Shown in pieces: positions 35,374 to 45,093 of a stretch of DNA of 64,000 nucleotides. A program made the position numbers and the translations under genes. Source of the DNA: Oscillibacter sp. (GTDB taxonomy: Bacteria; Bacillota; Clostridia; Oscillospirales; Oscillospiraceae); contig JALCRR010000005.1 of assembly GCA_022652815.1 (NCBI GenBank), positions 18,808 to 82,807 of the forward strand, read 5' to 3'. Numbering within the stretch: position 1 is the stretch's first letter; every line of letters starts with the position of its first letter. The notes beneath the pieces are model-generated. The model had not been told where the DNA came from, made no database searches, and saw only the letters and a program-made list of their open reading frames with translations.

Positions 35374-36297
35374 TTAAGCCTTCAAGTCAAGCAGTTTCAT
35401 AATGAGCGCCATGCGGATGAACTTGCCGTTGCGCACCTGACGGAAATAGGCGGCGCGGGGATCGTCGTCCACCGCCACGGAGATCTCGTTCACGCGGGGC
35501 AGGGGATGAAGAATCGTCAGATCCTTTTTGGCAGGCACCAGCTTTTCCGGCGTCAGGACATAGGTGTCCTTCAAACGGATGTAGTCGGCCTCGTTGAAAA
35601 AGCGCTCTTTTTGCACGCGGGTCATGTACAGAACGTCCAGCTTGGGCATGACGGCTTCCAGAGAGGCGGTTTCCTCAAAGGGAATACCGTTTTTATTCAG
35701 CACGTTTTCCTTGAGGTAGTCGGGCAGCTTCAGTTCCTCCGGGGAGATGAACACAAAGTGAATGCCCGTCTCCCGGGACAGAGCGCTGGTCAGAGAGTGG
35801 ACGGTGCGGCCAAACTTCAAATCTCCGCAGAAGCCGATGGTAAAATCGCAGAGCTTTCCCTTTTCCCGATGGATGGTCAGAAGGTCGGTCAGCGTCTGGG
35901 TGGGATGGTTGTGGCCGCCGTCACCGGCATTGATGATGGGAACCTCGCTGCGCTGGGCGGCTGCAAAGGGCGCGCCCTCCTTGGGATGGCGCATGGCGAT
36001 AATGTCCGCGTAGCAGCTGACCGTGTGAACGGTGTCCACCACGGTTTCGCCCTTGGCGGTGGAGGAGCTGTTGGCTGCGGAGAAGCCCAGCGTCTGTCCG
36101 CCCAGACCCAACATGGCGGATTCAAAGCTCAAGCGGGTGCGGGTGGAGGGTTCAAAAAACAGCGTTGCCAGCTGCTTGCCGTCGCAGACATGTGCATACT
36201 TGGCGGGGGAGTCGATGATGTCCTCCGCTGTGGCGATCAGCTCGTCGATTTCACCGGTTGTGAGGTCGGTAATGTCAATCAGATTGCGTTTTGCCAT
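35374..36297 (-). CDS. pyrB: aspartate carbamoyltransferase catalytic subunit
   Basis: 307 aa. The carbamoyl-phosphate site [15 protein letters not shown], the HPTQTLTDL segment and the HPLPRVNEI aspartate-binding loop are intact. It makes N-carbamoylaspartate, the committed step of pyrimidine synthesis. Followed directly by its regulatory subunit gene. Confidence 0.97.
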   Translation of the reverse strand: MAKRNLIDITDLTTGEIDELIATAEDIIDSPAKYAHVCDGKQLATLFFEPSTRTRLSFESAMLGLGGQTLGFSAANSSSTAKGETVVDTVHTVSCYADIIAMRHPKEGAPFAAAQRSEVPIINAGDGGHNHPTQTLTDLLTIHREKGKLCDFTIGFCGDLKFGRTVHSLTSALSRETGIHFVFISPEELKLPDYLKENVLNKNGIPFEETASLEAVMPKLDVLYMTRVQKERFFNEADYIRLKDTYVLTPEKLVPAKKDLTILHPLPRVNEISVAVDDDPRAAYFRQVRNGKFIRMALIMKLLDLKA

Positions 36298-36312
36298 TGA
36301 TATCTTCCTTTC

Positions 36313-36951
36313 TTATGCGTGAATCCAGCTCTCATCGGAGGGATTGGCGCGGAACTGCTTCAGCCGGGCAATGTCCTCCGTGCGGATGCGGCCTTCGTCA
36401 GCGGCAATCTCGCACACAGCGTCAAAGTTGGACAGGGAGTGATTGATGATATTCGCCTCGGCCATGCGGTCAATGCCCTTTTGAAGGCCGTAGGTGAAGA
36501 TGGACGCAACGCCCAGCACCTCGGCACCGGCTTCGCGCAGCACGTCTACCACTTCAATGCAGCTGCCTGCGGTAGAGATCAGATCCTCCACCACGACGAC
36601 CTTTGCACCCTTTTCCAGCTTGCCTTCAATCTGGTTGCCGCGGCCGTGATCCTTGTGGCCGGAGCGGACATAGCCCATGGGCAGCCCCATAATGTGGCCG
36701 ACGATGGCCGCGTGAGCGATGCCGGCGGTAGAGGTGCCCATCAGGACTTCTACCTCCGGGTAGTACTTGCAGATCAAATCCACCAGGCCATTTTCCACAG
36801 CCGTGCGGACTTCCGGTGCGGTCAGCGTTAGGCGGTTGTCACAGTAAATGGGGCTGTGAATTCCGCTGGCCCACGTAAACGGGTCATCCGGGCGCAGAAA
36901 AACGGCACCGATGGACAAAAGGTCGTGGGCGATTTCACGTTCAATGCTCAT
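36313..36951 (-). CDS. pyrE: orotate phosphoribosyltransferase
   Basis: 212 aa. The PRPP-binding motif VVVVEDLISTAGSCIEVVDVLREAG and the catalytic Lys/His loop GHKDHGRGNQIEGKLEKG are present. It converts orotate and PRPP to OMP. Located between pyrF and pyrB, 15 bases from pyrB. Confidence 0.96.
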   Translation of the reverse strand: MSIEREIAHDLLSIGAVFLRPDDPFTWASGIHSPIYCDNRLTLTAPEVRTAVENGLVDLICKYYPEVEVLMGTSTAGIAHAAIVGHIMGLPMGYVRSGHKDHGRGNQIEGKLEKGAKVVVVEDLISTAGSCIEVVDVLREAGAEVLGVASIFTYGLQKGIDRMAEANIINHSLSNFDAVCEIAADEGRIRTEDIARLKQFRANPSDESWIHA

Positions 36952-36983
36952 ATCTTCAAATCTCCTTTGATTTAATTAACGTT

Positions 36984-37697
36984 TTATTTGCCGAGAAAAT
37001 CTTTCACGGCGCGGCGGTAGGCGGCAAGGGGGTCGGCAGCCTTCGTAATGGGTCGACCCATGACCAGATAATCACAGCCGTTGACGGCGGCGTTGGCCGG
37101 TGTCATAATCCGCTTCTGGTCACCGACCTCACTGTCCGCGAAGCGGATGCCGGGGGTGACGGTGAGGAAGCCGGCGCCGCAGCGCTCCTTGACAAGGGCG
37201 GCTTCCAGCGGGGAGCAGACCACGCCGTCCAGGCCGTTCTTGGCGGCGTTTTGCGCATAGGAGAGCACGGTTTCGGCCATGGGCGTATCAATCAACAGCT
37301 CGTTTTTGAGCGCGTTGGAGTCCGTGGAAGTTAATTGCGTGACGGCAATCAGAAGGGGACGGGCGCCGTCCGGACGGGTCAGGCCCTCCAGCGCGGCGCG
37401 CATCATTTCGCCTGCGCCGGCTGCGTGAAGATTGACCATATCCACGTCCAACTGGGAGAGCACGGACATAGCGTGCCCTACGGTGTTGGGAATGTCATGG
37501 AGCTTCAGATCGAGAAAAATCTTGTGGCCCCGGGCCTTGATTTCCCGTACCACATCGGGACCCTCAGCATAGAAAAGCTCCATGCCAATTTTTACAAACG
37601 GCTTTTCGTCTGCGGGAAACTGGTCCAGAAACGCGAGGGTATCCGCTTTCGTGGGAAAATCCAGCGCGATCATGACATCTTTTTTTTGCATATTCAT
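36984..37697 (-). CDS. pyrF: orotidine 5'-phosphate decarboxylase
   Basis: 237 aa, group I type. The catalytic segment [15 protein letters not shown] (Asp-Lys-Asp tetrad) and the C-terminal PGIRF and [12 protein letters not shown] motifs are present. It forms UMP, the final step of the pathway. The start overlaps the pyrD stop by 4 bases. Confidence 0.96.
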   Translation of the reverse strand: MNMQKKDVMIALDFPTKADTLAFLDQFPADEKPFVKIGMELFYAEGPDVVREIKARGHKIFLDLKLHDIPNTVGHAMSVLSQLDVDMVNLHAAGAGEMMRAALEGLTRPDGARPLLIAVTQLTSTDSNALKNELLIDTPMAETVLSYAQNAAKNGLDGVVCSPLEAALVKERCGAGFLTVTPGIRFADSEVGDQKRIMTPANAAVNGCDYLVMGRPITKAADPLAAYRRAVKDFLGK

Positions 37698-38608
37698 CGG
37701 TGAGCGCCTCCTGTCAGTTCGGTAATTCTGTCTACGCCCAGCGCATCGCAGACACCGGGCAGATTTTCAACAATTTGCTTGCAGGCATAGGGGTTGCGCA
37801 GGTTGGCAGCGCCAACCTCCACAGCGGTGGCTCCCGCCAGCATCATTTCGGCAACGTCCTCGGCGCTGCTGACGCCGCCGCAGCCGATGATGGGCAGCTT
37901 TACGGCCTCGTAGACGTCCCACACCATCCGCACAGCCACGGGAAACACCGCGGGGCCGGAAAGACCGCCGGTGCGGTTGGCAAGAATCGGCTGCCGGGTG
38001 CGCAGGTCAATCCGCATACCCAAAAGCGTATTGATGAGGCAGATGCCGTCGGCGCCTGCGTCTGCGCAGGCACGGGCAATTTCCGCAATGTCCGTGACAT
38101 TGGGGGTCAGCTTCATAAAGACGGGCTTTTTTGTGACGGCCTTCACCGCCTTTGTAACCTCTGCGGCGGCGTTCGGGTCACAGCCGAAGTTCTTGCCGCC
38201 GGCATGGACGTTGGGGCAGGAGATGTTGACCTCCAGAATGCCCACCTGGGGGCAGGCATCTAGCTTGCGGCAGTTTTCCGCGTACTCGTCCAGAGAAAAA
38301 CCGCCCACGTTGGCGATCAGCGGCCCACGGAAAATCTTTTCCATATTGGGAATTTCCTTGGCAATCACCGCGTCGATGCCGGGATTTTGCAGTCCCACGG
38401 CATTGAGCATTCCGGCGGGAGCCTCCGCAATGCGGGGCTGCTCGTTGCCGAAGCGGGGAGAGGCGGTGGTGCCCTTAAACGAAAAACTGCCCAGCAGATT
38501 GAGGTCGTACAACTCCGCAAATTCACGGCCATAGCCGAATGTGCCGGAGGCGGGAATGACGGGGTTTTTCAGTTCCACGCCGGCAAGGGAGACACTTAGA
38601 TTTACCAT
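37694..38608 (-). CDS. pyrD: dihydroorotate dehydrogenase, catalytic subunit (class 1B)
   Basis: 304 aa from ATG 38608, chosen for the GGGAGAG RBS and 7-base overlap with pyrK. FMN-binding and catalytic segments include [26 protein letters not shown] (catalytic Cys of class 1 enzymes), KLTPNVTDI and [27 protein letters not shown]. The pyrK neighbour makes this the NAD+-dependent heterotetrameric form. Confidence 0.95.
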   Translation of the reverse strand: MVNLSVSLAGVELKNPVIPASGTFGYGREFAELYDLNLLGSFSFKGTTASPRFGNEQPRIAEAPAGMLNAVGLQNPGIDAVIAKEIPNMEKIFRGPLIANVGGFSLDEYAENCRKLDACPQVGILEVNISCPNVHAGGKNFGCDPNAAAEVTKAVKAVTKKPVFMKLTPNVTDIAEIARACADAGADGICLINTLLGMRIDLRTRQPILANRTGGLSGPAVFPVAVRMVWDVYEAVKLPIIGCGGVSSAEDVAEMMLAGATAVEVGAANLRNPYACKQIVENLPGVCDALGVDRITELTGGAHR

Positions 38609-39342
38609 ACGATCTCTCCCTTCTGAAATACCGGGCCATCTTTGCACACGCGCTTGGCACCGGAGACTGTGTGAATGGAGCAGCCCATGCAGGCACCAAA
38701 ACCGCAGGCCATACGGGCTTCAAAGCTGAACTGGCCGTCGGAGAGCTGCGGCAGGACGGATACCGCCCGCAGCATGGGCGTTGGGCCGCAGACATAGCCG
38801 TAGTTGCATTCCGGCACAAAGCTCCGGATGCAGTCGGTCACATAGCCCTTGACACCGAGACTGCCGTCCTCCGTCGCTACAAACACGCGGCAGCCCAGGG
38901 CGGTAAAATCCTCCACATAAAAGACGTCCGCTGCCGAGCGGAAGCCCAACACGACAGTGGGGAACAATCCGCCGCCCACAAATTTGCGGGCAAGGCCATA
39001 CAAGGGGGCAAGGCCGATGCCTCCGCCGATCAGAATGGGCTTTTCCCCGTGATTTTTGAGATCGAAGCCGTTGCCAAGCCCGGTCAAGGTGTCAAACTCC
39101 GTACCGGGCGCCGCGGTGACCAGCTCCCGCGTGCCTTGTCCGGCTGCACGAACCAGCAGCAGCACGCCGTCCTCTGTATAGCTGGCAACCGAAATGGGTC
39201 GCCGCAGAAATTTTTCCGGCAGGGAGAGCTCCAGGAATTGGCCCGGATGCGTGAAGGCCGAGGCATCGCCCTCCAGCACCATTTCCCATACGTCCCGTGT
39301 CAGGCGGCGAGACTGCGCCATTTTTAAAACTGTTTTTTGCAT
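38602..39342 (-). CDS. pyrK: dihydroorotate dehydrogenase electron-transfer subunit
   Basis: 246 aa. An FAD/NAD(P)-binding ferredoxin-reductase-like fold (RRPISVASY, GGGIGLAPLYGLA) ends in the 2Fe-2S cysteine cluster CGFGACMGCSIHT plus a later Cys. It passes electrons from PyrD to NAD+. Couples to pyrD by a 7-base overlap. Confidence 0.95.
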   Translation of the reverse strand: MQKTVLKMAQSRRLTRDVWEMVLEGDASAFTHPGQFLELSLPEKFLRRPISVASYTEDGVLLLVRAAGQGTRELVTAAPGTEFDTLTGLGNGFDLKNHGEKPILIGGGIGLAPLYGLARKFVGGGLFPTVVLGFRSAADVFYVEDFTALGCRVFVATEDGSLGVKGYVTDCIRSFVPECNYGYVCGPTPMLRAVSVLPQLSDGQFSFEARMACGFGACMGCSIHTVSGAKRVCKDGPVFQKGEIVW

Positions 39343-39353
39343 GAAAAGCTCCT

Positions 39354-40637
<1,284 letters not shown>

Positions 40638-40674
40638 AGGAAACTCCTTTCACGGTGATCGCTTCTGACAAATT

Positions 40675-40703
40675 ATTGTATCGGAAACCGCGGGACTTGT
40701 CAA
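40675..40703 (-). promoter_or_regulatory. sigma-A promoter of the pyr operon
   Basis: On the minus strand TTGACA (40703-40698), 17 bp, TACAAT (40680-40675). It predicts a 5' leader of only about 30 bases, too short for a PyrR-type attenuator. Confidence 0.85.
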
Positions 40704-40784
40704 CGGATTTGGCAGGGGGGAAGCGCACAAAAAGCAAGGTAAATTTTGCCGAGTTTTTGTATATACAAAGTGCAGCTGTCAAAA

Positions 40785-40818
40785 TACGACAAAAACTCCC
40801 ATCGGAAAGTGTTAGGAT
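40785..40818 (+). promoter_or_regulatory. 0A-like promoter of mini-gene A
   Basis: TACGACA (40785-40791), one mismatch to the reverse 0A box, 21 bp, -10-like TAGGAT (40813-40818). Same spacing as at 28082 and 41370. Confidence 0.5.
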
Positions 40819-40849
40819 AGGTGCATCCTTGTGCGGGAGGCACCATGAA

Positions 40850-41026
40850 ATGACGGAAAAGGAACTGCATTTTTTGGCTTTGTGCGCACCTTTGGAGGAT
40901 GCCATTGACCTAATTGAAGGAGGTGAAACAGATGCTGCAGAGGCTTTGCTGCAGAGAATTCTGGTTCAGTGCTTTGATGACGGAGAGGAAGCGGCCTTCT
41001 GCTGCACACAAACAAAATCCGCTTAG
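40850..41026 (+). CDS. 58-aa protein A, paralogue of protein B
   Basis: ATG 40850 follows GGGAGG at 40835-40840. The protein begins MTEKELHFLALCAPLEDAID and continues LIEGGETDAAEALLQRILVQ. It shares the E-L-x-x-x-ALCAPLEDA-x-DLI-x-x-G and LLQRIL-x-Q pattern with the 50-aa protein encoded at 41445. It probably forms a two-helix hairpin (TPR-like) and has an acidic, Cys-containing tail. No known function. Divergent from pyrC and followed by a terminator. Confidence 0.7.
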   Translation: MTEKELHFLALCAPLEDAIDLIEGGETDAAEALLQRILVQCFDDGEEAAFCCTQTKSA

Positions 41027-41053
41027 GCCGAACGGCCTTCATGAAATTTGCAG

Positions 41054-41083
41054 AAAAAAGAACGGCAATTTAGCCGTTCTTTT
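41054..41083. terminator. bidirectional terminator
   Basis: Stem AAAAGAACGGC / GCCGTTCTTTT closing mini-gene A. The stop codon of the antisense 59-aa gene lies in its loop. Confidence 0.8.
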
Positions 41084-41249
41084 GCTGAAATGGAATTTCT
41101 CCGTGCAGTTCCTCAAAATCGGAAATGCACTTTCGAATCAGATACAAAATCTGCCCGTTGCCGCTGCGTCCTTCATAATGCGAGATATAATGAAGCTTTG
41201 CGTGGGTTTCTGCGTCAATTCGAATCCCAAGATGTTTGTTTTTTTCCAT
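41070..41249 (-). CDS. 59-aa ribbon-helix-helix-like protein
   Basis: 59 aa on the minus strand, ATG 41249, RBS AGAGGGG. It reads MEKNKHLGIRIDAETHAKLH, then a helix-rich part (YISHYEGRSGNGQILYLIRK and CISDFEELHGEI). A beta strand of the form HLGIRID followed by two helices with a G-N/S-G turn between them is the Arc/CopG ribbon-helix-helix plan, so a small DNA-binding repressor is likely. It sits antisense between the two mini-genes. The palindrome at 41324-41340 is a candidate operator. Confidence 0.7.
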   Translation of the reverse strand: MEKNKHLGIRIDAETHAKLHYISHYEGRSGNGQILYLIRKCISDFEELHGEIPFQQKNG

Positions 41250-41323
41250 GTCCGACCCCTCTGCCCAAAATAATGATATTTACTGTTGATTATAAGAAAA
41301 ATAGCCATTATAATACGTAATAT

Positions 41324-41340
41324 GTACTTAAAATAAGTAC
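41324..41340. repeat. palindrome upstream of the RHH-like gene
   Basis: Perfect inverted repeat GTACTTA-AAA-TAAGTAC. It lies about 30 bases upstream (minus strand) of a TATAAT at 41303-41312 and 30 bases upstream of the 0A-like box of mini-gene B. A likely operator. Confidence 0.5.
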
Positions 41341-41369
41341 GGTTATATTTTAAAAGAAATTGAGCAAAA

Positions 41370-41403
41370 TTCGACAGAATATTTAACTGACTTTTACTAT
41401 AAT
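41370..41403 (+). promoter_or_regulatory. 0A-box promoter of mini-gene B
   Basis: TTCGACA (41370-41376) is an exact reverse 0A box, 21 bp from a perfect -10 TATAAT (41398-41403). The normal -35 position overlaps the end of the box, as in Spo0A-activated sigma-A promoters. Confidence 0.65.
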
Positions 41404-41444
41404 GGATATAGATTTGAGACTGGAAGACCGAGGGAGTGAACAGA

Positions 41445-41597
41445 GTGTCGGATGAAGAACTGTGCTATTTTGCCTTATGCGCTCCGCTGGAGGATGCAGT
41501 TGACTTGATTGATGCGGGAAAGCCGCAGCAGGCAAAGATACTGCTTCAACGAATTCTTGCGCAGGCGAAAGAGCAGATGAAAAAAAACAGGTCATAA
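41445..41597 (+). CDS. 50-aa protein B, paralogue of protein A
   Basis: GTG 41445 follows AGGGAGTG. The protein reads MSDEELCYFALCAPLEDAVD, then LIDAGKPQQAKILLQRILAQ and a basic tail. Its conserved core is the same as in the 58-aa protein at 40850, while the C-termini differ (basic here, acidic there). Followed by a strong terminator, so the gene is a complete transcription unit. Function unknown. Confidence 0.7.
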   Translation: MSDEELCYFALCAPLEDAVDLIDAGKPQQAKILLQRILAQAKEQMKKNRS

Positions 41598-41600
41598 AAA

Positions 41601-41628
41601 AGCACCGGGAGTCATCCCGGTGCTTTTC
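41601..41628. terminator. bidirectional terminator
   Basis: Stem AGCACCGGGA / TCCCGGTGCT with GTCA loop, between mini-gene B and the convergent phosphoglucomutase gene. Confidence 0.85.
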
Positions 41629-41638
41629 ATTTGCACAT

Positions 41639-43369
41639 TTATTTTTTCAGTGAGGTTACCCAGCGTCCGTACTTTTCAATGTTGGCGGCGCAGTCGGCTT
41701 CGTCAGAACCCTTGGTGAGAATGTAAATCTTAATCTTCGGCTCCGTGCCGGAGGGACGCACCAGAATAGTGGTGCCGTCAGTCAGCTCGAAGCGCAGCAC
41801 GTTGGAGCCCTTGAGTTCCATGGAGGACTTTGCGCCGCTTGCACAGTCGGTGACGGTGCCGTCAGCGTAGTCCTTGCGAACAGCAACCTTTACGCCGCTG
41901 ATTTCGGCAGGCGGATTTTCCCGCAGGGACTTCATCAGTTTTGCCATATCGGCAAGACCGTCCAGCCCCGGCATGACCAGATTGTGGGTCTTTTCGGCGT
42001 AGTAGCCGTACTTTTTGTACAGGGCTTCCAGTGCATCAAAGAGCGTCATGCCCTTGGAGGCATACCAAGCCGCCATTTCAGTGAGTAGCATGGAGGCGGT
42101 GACGGCATCCTTGTCCCGGACGTAGTCGCCCAGCATGTAGCCGTAGGATTCCTCGTAGGAGAAGATGACCTTGCCTGCGCCGGAGGACTCCAGCGCGTTT
42201 TTCTTTTCGGCCATAAACTTGAAGCCGGTGAAGGTATCGAAGCATTTTACACCGTTTTCCTCAGCCACCTTGCGGGCCATTTCGGTGGTTACGATGGTTT
42301 TCAGTGCCACGGGATTGGCAGGCATTTTGCCGGCGCGCTTCATGGCACCGATTAGGTAGTCCAGCAGCAGAACGCCGGTCTGGTTGCCCGTGACAGACTG
42401 GAACTCGCCGGACTTGTTGCGGATCATGATGCCCACGCGGTCAGAATCAGGGTCGGTGCCCAGAATGAAATCAATGTTGTTCGCCTTGGCAAGATCGACG
42501 GCCAGATAAAAGCCCTCGGGATTTTCAGGATTGGGGGAAACCACGGTGGGAAAGTTGCCGTCAATGACCATCTGCTTCGGCTCACACAGAAGATGCTTGA
42601 TGCCCAGCGCTTTCAAGGCTTCCGGAACCAGCTTGTAGCCGCAGCCGTGAAACGGCGTGTAGACCAGCTTAAAGGTGTCGGCCACCTTGGCTACGGTTTC
42701 CTTGTCGTTAATCATGGCGGTGACGTTGGCCATAAACTTCCGGTCGGTCTCGTCACCCATGGTTTCAATGTATCCGCGCTTTACCGCTTCGTCAAACGGC
42801 ATGGCATGAATGCCGGAAAAGACGTCGATGGATTCCAGCGCCTTGGCGATGGCATCGGCGTGCTGGGGCGGCAGCTGCGCGCCGTCCTCCCAGTAGACCT
42901 TATAGCCGTTGTACTCCTTGGGGTTGTGGCTGGCGGTGACATTAATGCCCGCCTGGCAGTGATATTCCCGCACGGCAAAGGAGAGCTCCGGCGTGGGACG
43001 CAAAGAATCGAAAATCCGCACATGAATGCCGTTGGCGGCGCACACTTCAGCGGCGGCGCGGGCAAATTCCATAGAGTGGTTGCGGCAGTCCATGCAGATG
43101 GCAACGCCGCGTTTGCGGGCAGCCTCGCCGCCTTCGGCAATCACCTGGCAAAAGCCCTGGGTGGCCCAGCGGATCACATGAATATTCATGTTGTGCAGAC
43201 CCACGGCCATAGTGCCGCGGAGTCCGGCTGTGCCGAATTCCAGCGGGCCGTAAAACCGGGATTCAATTTCCTTGGGATCATTTCCGATGGTTTCCAGCTC
43301 GGCATGTTCGGCCTCAGTGAGAGCGGGACTCGCTAGCCACTTTTCGTATTCTTTCTGATAATTCATCAT
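41639..43369 (-). CDS. phosphoglucomutase/phosphomannomutase (PgcA-like)
   Basis: 576 aa, alpha-D-phosphohexomutase family. It has the N-terminal GTAGLRGTM, the active serine in VTASHNPKEYNGYKVYW, the metal site DPDSDRVGI, a sugar-binding SYEESYGYM and the phosphate-binding RPSGTEPKIKIY. It interconverts glucose-1-P and glucose-6-P for polysaccharide and glycolipid precursors. It sits beside the wal cluster. Confidence 0.95.
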   Translation of the reverse strand: MMNYQKEYEKWLASPALTEAEHAELETIGNDPKEIESRFYGPLEFGTAGLRGTMAVGLHNMNIHVIRWATQGFCQVIAEGGEAARKRGVAICMDCRNHSMEFARAAAEVCAANGIHVRIFDSLRPTPELSFAVREYHCQAGINVTASHNPKEYNGYKVYWEDGAQLPPQHADAIAKALESIDVFSGIHAMPFDEAVKRGYIETMGDETDRKFMANVTAMINDKETVAKVADTFKLVYTPFHGCGYKLVPEALKALGIKHLLCEPKQMVIDGNFPTVVSPNPENPEGFYLAVDLAKANNIDFILGTDPDSDRVGIMIRNKSGEFQSVTGNQTGVLLLDYLIGAMKRAGKMPANPVALKTIVTTEMARKVAEENGVKCFDTFTGFKFMAEKKNALESSGAGKVIFSYEESYGYMLGDYVRDKDAVTASMLLTEMAAWYASKGMTLFDALEALYKKYGYYAEKTHNLVMPGLDGLADMAKLMKSLRENPPAEISGVKVAVRKDYADGTVTDCASGAKSSMELKGSNVLRFELTDGTTILVRPSGTEPKIKIYILTKGSDEADCAANIEKYGRWVTSLKK

Positions 43370-43378
43370 GCTGCCTCC

Positions 43379-43693
43379 TTATTTCTCATCTTCGCCGCCG
43401 GGGACACTTTCCAGCAGCCCACGGGCCTCTTCTTGACGGGAGGCAGGGACGAAAAGCCCGACGCCATAGGCGGAGGAGCCGAACAGCACCCGGGCAAATG
43501 TCCCGTCCTGCTGAGAGATTCGAACAACGGGAATATCGTAGGCCTCCAGCATATTCGCGGTCATATCGGCAAGGCTGCCCTCCGGCAGATTGGTCACCAG
43601 AGCAGGCTGCTCCGGCTTGCCGGTTTCATCTAAAGGCCAGTTTTCGGGCATACCCCGGCGGGCATGTCCCCAGACACCTTGATCGTTTTCCAT
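43379..43693 (-). CDS. DUF2007-like putative signal-transducing protein
   Basis: 104 aa. A small alpha-beta fold with ANMLEAYDIPVVRISQQDGTFARVLFGSSAYGVGLFVPASRQEEARGLLE, the pattern of DUF2007 (PII-like) proteins. Function unknown. It lies 9 bases from the phosphoglucomutase gene and 30 from rlmH in the same orientation. Confidence 0.75.
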   Translation of the reverse strand: MENDQGVWGHARRGMPENWPLDETGKPEQPALVTNLPEGSLADMTANMLEAYDIPVVRISQQDGTFARVLFGSSAYGVGLFVPASRQEEARGLLESVPGGEDEK

Positions 43694-43723
43694 ATCGAGA
43701 CTCCTTTCGTACTTTAAAGAGAA

Positions 43724-44206
43724 TTACTTGTGATATTTGCTTCCAGCTTGAATCTGATAGGCCCGGTAGATTTGTTCTAACAGCATGATCCGCGCCAGAT
43801 GGTGGGGGAACGTCATGGGAGACATGGAGAGCTTCACGTCGGCGCGCTGCTTGAGGCGTTTGTCCATGCCCACGCTGCCGCCAATCAAAAAGGTCAGCTG
43901 GGAGACGCCGCCCACGGCAAGTTCGTTCAGCTTTTCGGCAAGAGCGGGAGAGGACAGCTCTTTTCCCTCAATGCACAGCGCAATGATGGCTCCCGCTTTC
44001 GGAAGCTTCGCCTCCACGGCGTCCGCCTCCGTACTTAAGGCGCGATCAATCTCTCCCTGGGAGGGATTTTCCGGCAGCCGGGATTCCGGCAGTTCAATGA
44101 TTTCAAGAGAGCAGAAACGGGAGAGCCGTTTCTCATATTCCGCGGCGGCTTCCAGATAAAACTTTTCCTTCAGCTTGCCGACGCAGAGAATGGTTATTCG
44201 CTGCAT
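43724..44206 (-). CDS. rlmH: 23S rRNA (pseudouridine1915-N3)-methyltransferase
   Basis: 160 aa, SPOUT fold. The knot motif reads FLIGGSVGMDKRLKQRADVKLSMSPMTFPHHLARIMLLEQIYRAYQI, diagnostic of RlmH. It methylates helix 69 of 23S rRNA. The start overlaps the walJ-type gene by 13 bases, a linkage also found downstream of walJ in Bacillus. Confidence 0.96.
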   Translation of the reverse strand: MQRITILCVGKLKEKFYLEAAAEYEKRLSRFCSLEIIELPESRLPENPSQGEIDRALSTEADAVEAKLPKAGAIIALCIEGKELSSPALAEKLNELAVGGVSQLTFLIGGSVGMDKRLKQRADVKLSMSPMTFPHHLARIMLLEQIYRAYQIQAGSKYHK

Positions 44207-44979
44207 AGAGCGTCCTCCAATCCGAAGCCTCGGCTCAGCTCACTCCGGGGCGCAACGCTGACCCGGGAGGAAAGCCCCGCTCCTGTAAGCGCTGTTTCCA
44301 CGGCTCGGCGTGCCATGGCGGGGGTATTGTTCTCCTCACTTAAGTGGGCGAGAATCAGTTCCTGCGCGCCAAGACGAACTTCCTGCGCGGCAAAGGCCGC
44401 GGCGGTTTCATTACTCAGATGCCCCGCTGTACCGAGAATCCGCTGCTTTAAATAATAGGGATACGGACCGGAACGCAGTGTCTCCACATCGTGGTTGGTT
44501 TCCAACATCAAAAGCCGGACGCCGGCAAGAACATCGGCGGCTTCTGCCGTCACATAACCCGTGTCGGTCAGAACGCCCAGATCGTCAAAGCGGTAATCTG
44601 CGGAGCCGGGCGCATCGTGGGAGGTAGGAAACGGCGTAATGGTCATCTTGCCCCAAGATAGAGACTCCCCCCAGCGAAAGGGGCGCAGGGACCTGCTGAT
44701 GCCCGCAATGCGGGATTCCAGCCCGTCACAGGTCTGCATGCTTGCGCAAATGGGCACATCCCACTTTTTCACAATGGTGTTCAGACCGGAAATGTGGTCG
44801 GAGTGGGTATGGGTGATGAAGATTGCGGAAAGGTCTGCAGGGGCAAGACCCAGCTCTTGCAGGGATGCCGTAATGCGCCGACAGGAGATGCCGGCATCCA
44901 GCAGGACATGGGTGTCGCCCCGGCTGATGAGCGCCGCATTGCCGGAGGAGCCGCTGGCCAGGGTATAAATCGTGGTCAA
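44194..44979 (-). CDS. walJ: metallo-beta-lactamase-fold hydrolase WalJ/YycJ
   Basis: 261 aa. The metal-binding motif THTHSDHISG (about 56-65) and later HLSNE and LAHLSEENN match YycJ/WalJ. In Bacillus/Staphylococcus walJ ends the walRKHIJ operon and its product couples cell-wall growth to replication. Here it is downstream of murA. Confidence 0.9.
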   Translation of the reverse strand: MTTIYTLASGSSGNAALISRGDTHVLLDAGISCRRITASLQELGLAPADLSAIFITHTHSDHISGLNTIVKKWDVPICASMQTCDGLESRIAGISRSLRPFRWGESLSWGKMTITPFPTSHDAPGSADYRFDDLGVLTDTGYVTAEAADVLAGVRLLMLETNHDVETLRSGPYPYYLKQRILGTAGHLSNETAAAFAAQEVRLGAQELILAHLSEENNTPAMARRAVETALTGAGLSSRVSVAPRSELSRGFGLEDALCSE

Positions 44980-45007
44980 AAAAATCCCTCTTTATGTAAG
45001 AATAAAC

Positions 45008-45061
45008 TGCGTCCGCAAGGGAGGCCGTCGACTTTGGTCGCCATCCTCCATCGCGGACGCA
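45008..45061 (-). terminator. long hairpin after murA
   Basis: Outer stem TGCGTCCGC / GCGGACGCA with an inner GGAGG / CCTCC pairing and a GCGAC / GTCGA tip. A T-rich stretch follows only loosely, so it may be a weak terminator or a processing site between murA and walJ. Confidence 0.5.
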
Positions 45062-45093
45062 AAAATAAAATGCTGTTTTCGGTGTGCCGGATG

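Noticed and set aside
40638..40700. PyrR attenuator upstream of pyrC
   Set aside because: The predicted leader is only about 30 bases and holds no terminator hairpin.
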